A stretch of 64,000 nt of DNA from Pelosinus sp. UFO1 (GCF_000725345.1 NZ_CP008852.1:434001-498000), one strand, 5' to 3'. Shown: positions 17,146 to 24,997, counted from the first letter of the stretch. Translations and numbers: made by a program. The notes: a model not told the origin generated them from the sequence alone.

Positions 17146-18237
17146 TTACTCTTTAATATTTTTATCTTGCTTTAGTGCGCCTGGACCATCTTGAGCCACG
17201 GCTACTTCTGCGTCACCGAATGTCTTCATATCATTTAACACGTGGAGTGAAGCTTTAAGTACGGACATGCCTAATGCCGCACCAGTTCCCTCTCCTAAGG
17301 ACATATTCAGATGCAGGTGAGCGGGAAGGTTAATGAGATCAAGTGCGAATTTATGTGCTGGTTCCGGGGAAACATGAGAACCAATTAAGTAATCTTTTAC
17401 CTGAGGAGCTAATTTGACAGCAATAAGAGCTGCAGCACTAGTTACAAGACCATCTAAGATCAGAGCGGCTCCGCCAGCAGCCCCACCAAGTATAACGCCT
17501 ACTAAGCCAGCAATTTCAAAACCGCCTAATTTACTTAACACATCGATTGGATCACTTAGGTCAGGGCGATTCATAGCGATCGCATTTTCTATTATCTTTA
17601 TCTTCTTGTTGAACATTGTATCTGTTATGCCGATACCTCTTCCTGTTAGTGTGGACACAGGAATTTGACTATAAGTAGCAACGATCGCTGTACCTGAGGT
17701 AGTATTGGCAATACCCACTTCGCCTAATCCTATAGCGGTTACACCTTTTTTGATTTCCTCAACAGCTATTTTAATTCCAGCTTCAATGGCTTTAATAGCT
17801 TGCTCTCGTGACATGGCAGGACCCTGGTTTATATTACTTGTTCCATAGGTAATTTTCTCATTTCTTAGAGCAGGAATTGATGGTAAATCAGTGGCGACGC
17901 CCATGTCAATAAGAAGCAAATCAGCAGCAACATGTTCAGCAAAGGTATTAATAGCAGCACCGCCGCTTGCTATCTGATGGATCATTTTTACTGTAACCTC
18001 TTGAGGATAAGCACTGATATTTTCTGCCGCTACACCGTGATCAGCAGCTAAAACAAGAATACTTTTTTTAAGATCACGAGGCCTGGGGTTACGAGTAATA
18101 CCTGCAAGTTGACGTGCTAAATGTTCAAGGGCATGTAGACTTCCAAGGGGTTTTGTTAAATTATCAAGACGCACTTGGCATTTATCCATAGCTGCAATAT
18201 CCAAAGGTTTGATAGACGAAATTACTTCCTGAATCAT
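17146..18237 (-). CDS. cobT: CobT homologue (nicotinate-nucleotide lower-ligand phosphoribosyltransferase), copy 1; ArsB/ArsA-like
   Basis: CobT transfers phosphoribose from nicotinate mononucleotide to the lower-ligand base of cobamides. This copy has about 363 residues from ATG 18237, with GGAGGG close upstream. It keeps the family motifs LTKPLGSLHALE, ADHGVAAENISAYPQEVT, GLGEVGIANTTSGTA, GRGIGIT and the C-terminal LGEGTGAALGM containing the catalytic glutamate. It lies 14 bp after a second, divergent cobT homologue. Tandem pairs of this kind encode the ArsAB heterodimer in Sporomusa ovata, which activates phenol and p-cresol to make phenolic cobamides. By analogy this pair may be arsAB, but the assignment of A versus B is not settled here. 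Confidence 0.88.
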   Translation of the reverse strand: MIQEVISSIKPLDIAAMDKCQVRLDNLTKPLGSLHALEHLARQLAGITRNPRPRDLKKSILVLAADHGVAAENISAYPQEVTVKMIHQIASGGAAINTFAEHVAADLLLIDMGVATDLPSIPALRNEKITYGTSNINQGPAMSREQAIKAIEAGIKIAVEEIKKGVTAIGLGEVGIANTTSGTAIVATYSQIPVSTLTGRGIGITDTMFNKKIKIIENAIAMNRPDLSDPIDVLSKLGGFEIAGLVGVILGGAAGGAALILDGLVTSAAALIAVKLAPQVKDYLIGSHVSPEPAHKFALDLINLPAHLHLNMSLGEGTGAALGMSVLKASLHVLNDMKTFGDAEVAVAQDGPGALKQDKNIKE

Positions 18238-18250
18238 AGTGTGCCCTCCT

Positions 18251-19315
18251 CTAATCAACCAGTTTGTTTGAAACATTAGCCGTTTCAAATGTGGTCATAT
18301 TATTTAACATTTTTATGGAAACACCCAAAATATCAACAACGATGGATGCTCCAATGGCCTCACCCAAACGTATCCCCATATCAATACAAGCCTCTAACCC
18401 TAAGAGTTTTAATGCAATAATATGGGCGGGCTCGCCGGATAAATGGGAAGGTACAAGAAAACTTGTACTCATAGGTTCTATAGCGTGTGCGATAAGTGCT
18501 GCCGCCGTCGTATTCAAACCATCAATGACAACCATACAACGATTGGCAGCGGCGCCCAATATAACACCTGCCAAAAGGCCTGTTTCAAAACCACCAATTT
18601 TTGCTAACACGTCAAGTCCATCTTGTGGATTCGGTTGATTGATCTCTAGTGCTTGACGAACAATATTAATTTTAAAAGCAAGCCGGCTATCCGATATGCC
18701 AGTTCCTCGGCCTGTAGCTTGCTCGGGAGTGAGATTAGAAAAGGCTGTAACAATTGCTGCGCTAGAGGTAGTATTACTGATGCCCATTTCACCAAGACTG
18801 AAACATCGATAGCCTGCACGTACTCGATTCGTAACGATCTCAATTCCTGTTTCGATAGCCATGATGGCTTCTTCTCGGGTCATAGCTGGTCCTTTGGTAA
18901 AATCCTTTGTACCGAAAGCAATTTTGCGGTGCCATAGACCGGCAGTATCAGATAAATCTGCGGCGACCCCCACGTCAACCACGACCATATCGGCTCCAGA
19001 AAAGTTTGCTAAGGCATTTGCACTGGCACCCTTAGCCCCAACATAGTTTTTGGTCATTTGTGCAGTGGTTTCGATAGGGTAGGCACTAATTTGATTGATT
19101 GCTACTCCGTGGTCGGCGCAAGCTACAACCATACAAGTACGAGGTAATTCAGGTGATTCTTCTTTCCTTATACCTGCATATTGTTTTACTATTTCTTCCA
19201 AGCGGCCAAGACTACCCTCAGGTTTAATTAGGCTATCTAATCGTAATTGGACTTTTTCCATGATTTCTTTATCTAAAGGGGTAATTTGTGATAAGGTTTC
19301 CAATAATAAGCTCAT
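18251..19315 (-). CDS. cobT: CobT homologue, copy 2 (tandem paralogue; ArsA/ArsB-like)
   Basis: This is a 354-residue CobT-fold protein and the first gene of the pair. It retains LIKPEGSLGRLEEI, ADHGVAINQISAYPIETT, SLGEMGISNTTSSAA and RGTGISD. Its C-terminal active-site segment reads IRLGEAIGASIVV rather than the LGEGTGA of the other copy, so the catalytic Glu is kept but the loop differs. The divergence between neighbours fits a heterodimer in which the subunits have specialised. The RBS GGAGG lies eight bases before ATG 19315. Its own promoter and leader terminator lie upstream (19350-19503), separate from the bioB operon. Confidence 0.87.
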   Translation of the reverse strand: MSLLLETLSQITPLDKEIMEKVQLRLDSLIKPEGSLGRLEEIVKQYAGIRKEESPELPRTCMVVACADHGVAINQISAYPIETTAQMTKNYVGAKGASANALANFSGADMVVVDVGVAADLSDTAGLWHRKIAFGTKDFTKGPAMTREEAIMAIETGIEIVTNRVRAGYRCFSLGEMGISNTTSSAAIVTAFSNLTPEQATGRGTGISDSRLAFKINIVRQALEINQPNPQDGLDVLAKIGGFETGLLAGVILGAAANRCMVVIDGLNTTAAALIAHAIEPMSTSFLVPSHLSGEPAHIIALKLLGLEACIDMGIRLGEAIGASIVVDILGVSIKMLNNMTTFETANVSNKLVD

Positions 19316-19349
19316 AGTAACCTCCAGTGTATTTTATCAGAATCAATAA

Positions 19350-19386
19350 AGAAAAAAGGACTTTTCTGGCGAATGCCAAAAAAGTC
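19350..19386 (-). terminator. Terminator/attenuator hairpin in the cobT operon leader
   Basis: On the minus strand the stem GACTTTTTTGGC / GCCAGAAAAGTC with a 4-base loop is followed by CTTTTTTC. It lies downstream of bioB and also downstream of a strong promoter for the cobT pair, so it can serve as bioB terminator and as cobT attenuator. Confidence 0.72.
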
Positions 19387-19467
19387 AGGATTGCTTTTGC
19401 GTAAAAGACTAATTCAGACTTATACGATTTTCACATAGGAAAGTATGTAAATCTTATTTATCAAATT
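19387..19467 (-). promoter_or_regulatory. Structured leader RNA of the cobT pair
   Basis: Between the cobT promoter and the terminator hairpin the transcript can form a stem ACTAATT / AATTAGT enclosing a hairpin CATA-CTTTCC-TATG, then a small hairpin CTTTT-ACGC-AAAAG. This looks like a regulatory leader. It has no cobalamin riboswitch motif that I recognise. Confidence 0.45.
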
Positions 19468-19473
19468 AGTGTC

Positions 19474-19503
19474 ATTATATCAAGTGAAAACCGTAGCCGT
19501 CAA
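19474..19503 (-). promoter_or_regulatory. Sigma-A promoter for the cobT pair
   Basis: On the minus strand TTGACG (19498-19503), an 18-base spacer and a perfect TATAAT (19474-19479). It lies just after the bioB stop codon. Confidence 0.72.
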
Positions 19504-19531
19504 TCATAATAAAGGAGAATACTTATTCTAT

Positions 19532-20524
19532 TTAGCCATTTTTCAACAATTTTAGCCCCAAATCTGTTACTGTTTGTAAATCTTTTGAAGCACCTCGCCC
19601 TTGTGTGGTAAGGTAGTTGCCAATTAGCATCCCATTAACACCAGATAAGAAGCCTAGAGGGACTAATTCGCCAAGATTGTGTTCACGGCCACCAGCATAA
19701 CGAATAATCTTTGTCGGTAGGATAAGTCGGAAAATAGCAAAGGTCTGTAGAATCTCCATCGGATTTAATTTTTCTTGGTTTTCAAGTGCAGTACCCTTAA
19801 TTGCATTTAAAACATTAATAGGAATTGAGTCTGCATCCAACTCCTTGAGAGTGAAGGCTAATTCAATGCGTTGACGCCAAGTTTCTCCCATACCAATAAT
19901 TCCGCCAGAACACACTTCAATACCTGCTGCCTTGACCCTTTTAATGGTGTTAACCCGATCTTGATAAGTATGGGTGGTACATATTTCATGAAAATAGCTT
20001 TCACTTGTTTCTAAGTTGTGGTGATAACGAGTAATACCAGCTTCTTTTAAAGATGCTACGTGCTCTTCCTGTAAAGTGCCGAGAGAACAGCAGCGTTGAA
20101 GAGTTGTTTCTTGACCAATTCTTTTGATTGCCGCTGTGATTTGCTCAAAATCTCGATCGCCTTCCATGCCACAGCCAGAGGTTATGACACAAAAACGATA
20201 AGCACAGTCGGCTTCGGCTTTTTGGGCTGCCTTTATAATGTCATCTTCCTTCATAAGAGGATAGGCCTCAACTTGTACGTCATGATGGGCGGATTGGGCA
20301 CAAAATTTACAGTCTTCAGAACAATTACCTGAACGAGCATTGAGAATTTGGCAGGTATCTACATAGGAGCCAGTGAATTTTTCCCGGACCTTATTAGCGA
20401 CACCGAGAAGTATAGGAATATCAGCTTCTTCAATAGTTGTTAAGGCAACGGCTTCATCAAAAGTAATTTGATTGCCCTCCAAGACTTTTTTACCTAATGA
20501 AAAAATTAAATCATAGTTAGTCAT
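19532..20524 (-). CDS. bioB: Biotin synthase, copy with the full classical ligand set
   Basis: BioB is the radical SAM enzyme that inserts sulfur into dethiobiotin. This 330-residue copy has the radical SAM CX3CX2C motif in NCSEDCKFCAQSAHH. It also keeps all four classical auxiliary-cluster ligands, in YRFCVITSG, QRCCSLGTL, EVCSGGIIG and the arginine of IIRYAGGRE. It is the second gene of a tandem bioB pair, 11 bp after the other copy, with AGGAGG before ATG 20524. Given its intact ligands it is the more likely conventional biotin synthase. Confidence 0.93.
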   Translation of the reverse strand: MTNYDLIFSLGKKVLEGNQITFDEAVALTTIEEADIPILLGVANKVREKFTGSYVDTCQILNARSGNCSEDCKFCAQSAHHDVQVEAYPLMKEDDIIKAAQKAEADCAYRFCVITSGCGMEGDRDFEQITAAIKRIGQETTLQRCCSLGTLQEEHVASLKEAGITRYHHNLETSESYFHEICTTHTYQDRVNTIKRVKAAGIEVCSGGIIGMGETWRQRIELAFTLKELDADSIPINVLNAIKGTALENQEKLNPMEILQTFAIFRLILPTKIIRYAGGREHNLGELVPLGFLSGVNGMLIGNYLTTQGRGASKDLQTVTDLGLKLLKNG

Positions 20525-20535
20525 ATTTATTCCTC

Positions 20536-21540
20536 CTATATAAATGAATAATGAAGAGTATCAGCTGGTGTAAGTCCAGCATCCTGTACCATTTGAAAAT
20601 CCGCCGCAGTATCACGGCCTGTAAAAGTTAAATAGTTCCCAATAATGAGGCCATTTGCACCAGATAGCATTAAATGCCCTTGCATATCCCGTAAATTCAT
20701 TTCACGGCCGCCGGCGGGCCTTATAATCTTATCAGGAAAAATAAAACGGAAAATAGAAAAGGTCTTAATAATATCCAGGGGAGATGGGGGAAGGAGATTT
20801 TCGAGAGCCGTTCCTTTAATCGGATTTAGAATATTTATAGGAATAGAGGCTACACCAACTTCTCGTAGAGCAAAAGCAAAATCAATACGATCTAACCAAC
20901 TTTCACCCATGCCGATAATTCCCCCAGTACAAAGTTCCATACCAGCAGCTTTGGCAACTTTAATGGTTGTTAATCGTTCTTCATAGGAGTGAGTTGTACA
21001 CACAGAGGGGTAAAAATTTTTACTTGTTTCCAAGTTATGGGCATAGCGTTTAACTCCTATTTCTGATAAAAGCAAAGCTTGCGTGGCAGACAAGGTTCCA
21101 AGGTTAGCACAGACCTTTAGGTTAGTCTTAGCCATGATAACTTGTAGAGCTTCAACGATCTTGTGAAAATCTGAATCATGGTTCATACCTTTGCCGCTAG
21201 TGACAACACTAATTCGCTTGGCTCCTTGTGATTCTGCTTTTTGTGCAGCTGCTAGAAGCTTATCTGTGCTAAGTAATTTGTAGATGGGGGCATCTGTGCG
21301 GTGATGGGCGGATTGTGCACAAAACTTACAGTCTTCAGAGCACATACCAGAGCGAGCATTAACAATTCCACACATGTCCACACTTTTTCCAGCAAACTGG
21401 TTTCTAATTTTATTAGCAAAAGCGGAAAGCAGGGGGATATCTTCTTCAGCCACTTTAGTGAGTTGTATGGCTTGCTCGTAAGTAATTTCCTGATCTTCTA
21501 ATATGTACTCTCCAAGGGTAACGATTTCACGGTAATCCAT
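20536..21540 (-). CDS. bioB: Biotin synthase paralogue with altered auxiliary-cluster ligand
   Basis: This 334-residue BioB-family protein is first in the tandem bioB pair. It has the radical SAM motif MCSEDCKFCAQSAHH and keeps KVCANLGTL, ELCTGGIIG and IIRPAGGRE. The position that carries the first auxiliary-cluster Cys in E. coli BioB (C97) reads AKRISVVTSG, so Ser replaces Cys. Either it uses a differently liganded auxiliary cluster, as has been reported for some anaerobe BioBs, or it has a changed function. A BirA-like operator precedes the gene, which places the operon under biotin control and supports a biotin-related role. Confidence 0.85.
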   Translation of the reverse strand: MDYREIVTLGEYILEDQEITYEQAIQLTKVAEEDIPLLSAFANKIRNQFAGKSVDMCGIVNARSGMCSEDCKFCAQSAHHRTDAPIYKLLSTDKLLAAAQKAESQGAKRISVVTSGKGMNHDSDFHKIVEALQVIMAKTNLKVCANLGTLSATQALLLSEIGVKRYAHNLETSKNFYPSVCTTHSYEERLTTIKVAKAAGMELCTGGIIGMGESWLDRIDFAFALREVGVASIPINILNPIKGTALENLLPPSPLDIIKTFSIFRFIFPDKIIRPAGGREMNLRDMQGHLMLSGANGLIIGNYLTFTGRDTAADFQMVQDAGLTPADTLHYSFI

Positions 21541-21582
21541 ACCTAGCCCCCTTTTTATTAGATATATATTTCTTATAAAAAT

Positions 21583-21614
21583 ACGTTAACTAAAGTCGAA
21601 TATGTGGTTAACGT
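21583..21614. promoter_or_regulatory. BirA-like operator upstream of the bioB pair
   Basis: A perfect inverted repeat ACGTTAAC - 16 bases - GTTAACGT matches the GTTAAC-spaced BirA site of Firmicutes. It lies at the start of transcription of the bioB operon, directly after the -10 box. Confidence 0.75.
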
Positions 21615-21618
21615 GTTT

Positions 21619-21647
21619 ATTTTACTATTATTTTTAGAAGCTGTAAA
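21619..21647 (-). promoter_or_regulatory. Sigma-A promoter of the bioB operon
   Basis: On the minus strand TTTACA (21642-21647), 17 bases, TAAAAT (21619-21624). The BirA-like operator begins five bases downstream, a position suited to repression. Confidence 0.68.
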
Positions 21648-21680
21648 TAAAAGAATTATTTGTTAGTTTAATTCTTTTAC

Positions 21681-21719
21681 AAAAAAATACTGGCATCCCT
21701 ATAAAAGGAGTGCCAGTAT
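21681..21719 (-). terminator. Rho-independent terminator of the rubrerythrin-ohrR-gpx operon
   Basis: On the minus strand the stem ATACTGGCA / TGCCAGTAT is followed by seven T residues. Confidence 0.85.
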
Positions 21720-21793
21720 CTTGAGTCTTATTATTAGATTGTCAACTGAGTGAGCCAGTTATTTAGGATTCTCAGCTTATATTAGTGAGAAAT

Positions 21794-22207
21794 TTAGTCT
21801 TTTTTGTTTTCATATTTCTTAATGAGTTCCTTCAATATAACTCCGTGGCGCCCTTCCTCAATTGCCGCGGCCTCGATTTCTTTGGCTGCTTTATCCAGAC
21901 CTAATTCTCGTGCTTTTTGGGCAAAGGCTTTTATTTTTTCTTCGCCACCAATTTCTGCTTCTGCAGCAAAACGTAGTATTGAAAAGATATCCGGTTTAAT
22001 ATCTCCATTTAATACTGTGTATAAACCTGCATGGCGTATTTCATCAGCAGCTAGTGCTTGTAGGTTTTCGGCTAGTTCATCAAAGCCTTGCTCATTAGCT
22101 AAACGTGCCAAGGCCTGGTACATGCCAGCTCCTTGTCTTTCTAGTTCGGCAAAGTGTGCAATTTGTGTTTCAATTTCCGTTCCTTTTGTAATTCCTAATA
22201 AACTCAT
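21794..22207 (-). CDS. Rubrerythrin-like ferritin-fold di-iron protein without rubredoxin domain
   Basis: This 137-residue four-helix protein carries two di-iron half-motifs, ELERQGAGMYQ with AADEIRHAG, and EAEIGGEEK with EEGRHG. The C-terminal rubredoxin domain of full rubrerythrin is missing. Such short rubrerythrins take part in peroxide detoxification in anaerobes. The start overlaps the stop of the OhrR gene by four bases (ATGA), and glutathione peroxidase lies upstream, so the operon is a peroxide defence unit. Confidence 0.85.
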   Translation of the reverse strand: MSLLGITKGTEIETQIAHFAELERQGAGMYQALARLANEQGFDELAENLQALAADEIRHAGLYTVLNGDIKPDIFSILRFAAEAEIGGEEKIKAFAQKARELGLDKAAKEIEAAAIEEGRHGVILKELIKKYENKKD

Positions 22208-22656
22208 ATATTTTCTCCTTCACCTTTTGGTAATTGTTTTAATAAGTTGTGTATTGTGTCTCGTAGAGCAATAGCTTCTGTAGGATTTAACGGGGAACTG
22301 CACATCATCTGCTGGGGAATTGAATATGCATCCTGCTTCAAGGCTTTTCCTTTGTCTGTTAAAGCAACAATAACTTGTCGTTCATCCTCTAACATCCTTT
22401 GCCTAAGAAGTAAGTTGTTTTTTTCCATTTTTTTGAGCACAGGTGTTAGGGTGCCTGAATCCAAATAAAGGCGTTGGCTTAGCTCTTTAAAAGTGATAGG
22501 CGTTGTCTCCCACAGTACTAACAATACAAGGTACTGAGTATAAGTAATTCCCAAAGCGTCAAGCAGTGGGCGGTATAAACGAATGATTTCTTTTGAACAG
22601 GCGTACACAGCAAAGCATAGTTGATTGTCTAAGCGTAATAATTCATCTTTTGACAT
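22204..22656 (-). CDS. ohrR: MarR/OhrR-family organic peroxide-sensing repressor
   Basis: This is a 150-residue winged-helix repressor. The N-terminal NQLCFAVYACSKEI contains the reactive Cys (residue 14) that OhrR proteins use to sense organic hydroperoxides. The DNA-binding part includes TFKELSQRLYLDSGTLTPVLKKME and the wing LLRQRMLEDERQVIVALT. It sits between glutathione peroxidase and a rubrerythrin, and probably represses this operon. A TACAATT half-site overlaps the operon promoter near 23179. Confidence 0.88.
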   Translation of the reverse strand: MSKDELLRLDNQLCFAVYACSKEIIRLYRPLLDALGITYTQYLVLLVLWETTPITFKELSQRLYLDSGTLTPVLKKMEKNNLLLRQRMLEDERQVIVALTDKGKALKQDAYSIPQQMMCSSPLNPTEAIALRDTIHNLLKQLPKGEGENI

Positions 22657-22657
22657 G

Positions 22658-23143
22658 TCAGTAACTCTCTTTCAGCAAAAGTTCAATATCCCCCACTATT
22701 TTTCTGGGTGAGGTGATAGGAGCATACCGCTTATGGATAAGACCTTTTCTATCAACCAAAAACTTAGTGAAGTTCCACTTGATTCCGCTACCGAGTAATG
22801 ATGGAGTTTGTTCCACTAAATATTGAAATAGAGGATGAGCATCTTTGCCTCTTACATTAATTTTACCAAAGACGGGAAAGGATACACCGTAATTCAGAGA
22901 ACAAAATTGCTGAATCTCTAGGTTGCTTCCTGGTTCTTGTTTCATAAATTGATTGCAGGGGAAAGCAAGTATGATGACCCCTTTTTCTCGGTAAGTCTCG
23001 TATAATTCCTGGAGTTCTTCATACTGGGATGTGAAACCACATTTACTAGCAGTATTTACAATTAAAACTATTTTATCCTTATATTCTTCCATGGATTGTT
23101 GCTTACCATCGGCGGTAGAGACAGAAAAATCATAAATATTCAT
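22658..23143 (-). CDS. Glutathione peroxidase-family thiol peroxidase
   Basis: This 161-residue enzyme reduces hydroperoxides, probably with thioredoxin as donor, as in most bacterial members. The peroxidatic cysteine is residue 35 (NTASKCGFTSQY; Cys, not selenocysteine). The conserved LAFPCNQF and KWNFTKFLVDRKG segments carry the Gln, Trp and Asn of the catalytic tetrad. ATG 23143 with AAGGAG is the supported start, since the open frame upstream runs into the promoter. It is the first gene of the operon with ohrR and rubrerythrin. Confidence 0.9.
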   Translation of the reverse strand: MNIYDFSVSTADGKQQSMEEYKDKIVLIVNTASKCGFTSQYEELQELYETYREKGVIILAFPCNQFMKQEPGSNLEIQQFCSLNYGVSFPVFGKINVRGKDAHPLFQYLVEQTPSLLGSGIKWNFTKFLVDRKGLIHKRYAPITSPRKIVGDIELLLKESY

Positions 23144-23176
23144 GGTTATTAGCTCCTTATGAATTAAATCGATTTT

Positions 23177-23256
23177 ATACAATTGAATCTTACACAACCT
23201 TAGAGAAATTGTCAAGATGCCTTACAAAACTAAAAAAAACATGGTATATCTTGACA
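23177..23256. promoter_or_regulatory. Divergent promoter region, gpx-ohrR operon / GGDEF gene
   Basis: On the minus strand TTGACA (23208-23213), 17 bases and TAAGAT (23185-23190) drive the peroxide operon. On the plus strand a TTGACA at 23251-23256 faces the diguanylate cyclase gene with TATTAT about 18 bases on. The two -35 boxes lie in a perfect inverted repeat TGTCAAGAT / ATCTTGACA. An OhrR-like TACAATT lies at 23178-23184. Confidence 0.6.
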
Positions 23257-23284
23257 GGATAAGGGAGAGTGCTTTATTATTTAA

Positions 23285-24280
23285 ATGATAATGATTTTCA
23301 ATGAGTGTTGTTCTGAGTGTGCTTTGGAGGAGGAACTATTTTTGGTAAGCAAACTTCGATTGGTTTTTTTTGTGCTGCTAATGATTCCCCAGGGAGTTAT
23401 GTTTTGGATGGCGTCTAATTCACTACTACAAGGAAATAAATTTTTTAGCGAAATAGAAGCAGTATCCTTAGCAAGTGCCTTGATATTAGTTTTAGGAATG
23501 CCGGGATTGACAGTGGAATGGTTGGTAGGAAAGCATATACGTGATATGGGGAAATTGTGTGGCCGGGTTAAACAAGGAGATTATAGTGAGTTACTTTCTT
23601 TGCCCAATGAGTCAACGAATGAAGAAGATACAATAATGATTCTCAAACGGGACATGAATTGGATGGCGCGACAAATTGAATTTAGGGAAAGGGATTTACG
23701 AAGAGTTGTAAAGGAGCTGCAAGAATCTCGTAGCCAAATGCAAGTTATGGCAATGACAGATCCCTTAACTTCCATTGCAAATCGACGGTGTTTCTTTGAT
23801 ACACTAGAGAAGCATTTTACGGCACTACTGTGTGATTGTCATCCTATTTCATTACTGTTATTTGATGTAGATCTGTTTAAAAAAATTAATGATACTTATG
23901 GACACCAAGCAGGTGATAAAGTATTGCTAAAACTAGCTGAAATTATTCAAGAAAATACAAGAGATAGTGATTTGGCTGCTCGCATCGGAGGAGAAGAATA
24001 TGCACTTTTATTACCAGAAACTCACTCACAAGAGGCGGCAGGAATTGCGAGTAGAATCAAAAACTTGATTGCAGGACATGATTTTATCTTAGATGGCAAT
24101 CAGCAAATTTCTGTAACAGTCTCCATTGGGATTTGTACTCTTTTTCAGCGGCCCTGTTGCTTTGATAAAGAAAAACTATATAATTTTGCAGATCAGGCTC
24201 TTTACTACTCAAAGCATATTGGGAGAAACAGTGTTTCTATCTATAACCCTGATACAGACTTGATTAGTAAATTTGCATGA
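23285..24280 (+). CDS. Membrane-bound diguanylate cyclase (GGDEF)
   Basis: This 331-residue protein has two predicted membrane helices (about residues 22-42 and 55-77), a short linker with coiled-coil character, and a GGDEF domain from about residue 150. The active site reads GGEEY, and the inhibitory I-site RDSD lies exactly five residues before it, so both catalysis and product inhibition look intact. It should make c-di-GMP at the membrane. The start is uncertain: the ATG at 23285 has only a weak RBS, and a TTG about 57 bases on, before KLRLVFFVLL and behind TTTGGAGGAGG, is an alternative. An HD-GYP gene follows, so synthesis and breakdown are paired. Confidence 0.87.
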   Translation: MIMIFNECCSECALEEELFLVSKLRLVFFVLLMIPQGVMFWMASNSLLQGNKFFSEIEAVSLASALILVLGMPGLTVEWLVGKHIRDMGKLCGRVKQGDYSELLSLPNESTNEEDTIMILKRDMNWMARQIEFRERDLRRVVKELQESRSQMQVMAMTDPLTSIANRRCFFDTLEKHFTALLCDCHPISLLLFDVDLFKKINDTYGHQAGDKVLLKLAEIIQENTRDSDLAARIGGEEYALLLPETHSQEAAGIASRIKNLIAGHDFILDGNQQISVTVSIGICTLFQRPCCFDKEKLYNFADQALYYSKHIGRNSVSIYNPDTDLISKFA

Positions 24281-24307
24281 TTTCAGTGACTTGAAAGGAT
24301 GTGTAAC

Positions 24308-24937
24308 TTGCAAACTTTAGTTACAACAGATGATTTACATGATATTGTAGATGCCTTGTCAACGGCCTTAGAGGCAAAAAGTTCTTATACGTGTGGCCAT
24401 TCAGAGAGAGTCGCTGAGCTTTCCCTTTTAATCGCACAAGCTATGGGGTTACCCTTAGCTGAACAGGAACGGATTCACATTGGTGCTCATTTACATGATA
24501 TTGGTAAAATTGGTATTCCAGATGCTATTTTGAATAAACCAGGAAGATTAACAGAAGTTGAATTTGATACGATTCGGCAACATCCAGAGATCGGGGGAAC
24601 CATTGTAGGCAAGATTAAAGTTTTTGCTTCAGTGGCTGATATAGTAAGGCATCATCATGAACGCTTTGATGGCAAAGGTTATCCTGATGGATTAGGCGGA
24701 GAGCAGATTTCTTTAGGTGCTAGAATTGTAGCTGTGGCGGATTCTTTTGATGCGATGACAACACTAAGGACCTATCGGCAAGTATTTAGTGTTCAAGAAG
24801 CAATTGAAGAGACGAAACGCTGTAGGGGAAGTCAGTTTGACCCAGCTGTAGTTGATGTTTTGGTGGCTTTGGCTTGTAAAGATAAGTTGAAAAGTGCAGG
24901 TAATCAGGACTTTGCCAATCGGTTTATTACTGCTTAA
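24308..24937 (+). CDS. HD-GYP domain phosphodiesterase
   Basis: This roughly 209-residue stand-alone HD-GYP domain is expected to degrade c-di-GMP. Motifs seen are HSERVAELS, HLHDIGKIGIPDAIL (the HD), HPEIGG, RHHHERFDGKGYPDGL (the GYP) and VADSFDAMTT, all with intact metal ligands. I favour the TTG at 24308 with GAAAGGATG upstream; the ATG at 24299 forms part of that site. It sits 27 bp after the GGDEF gene, which suggests one operon controlling a local c-di-GMP pool. Confidence 0.88.
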   Translation: MQTLVTTDDLHDIVDALSTALEAKSSYTCGHSERVAELSLLIAQAMGLPLAEQERIHIGAHLHDIGKIGIPDAILNKPGRLTEVEFDTIRQHPEIGGTIVGKIKVFASVADIVRHHHERFDGKGYPDGLGGEQISLGARIVAVADSFDAMTTLRTYRQVFSVQEAIEETKRCRGSQFDPAVVDVLVALACKDKLKSAGNQDFANRFITA

Positions 24938-24997
24938 AAGATGCTACTTTCAAGTTCAGTATAGGAGGAATTTTGTCTTTCCTTAGGAAGCAAGCGT

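Noticed and set aside
23210-23256. Inverted repeat TGTCAAGAT / ATCTTGACA as a repressor operator
   Set aside because: Each arm is explained by a -35 box of one of two divergent promoters; the 29-base spacing is long for one dimer.
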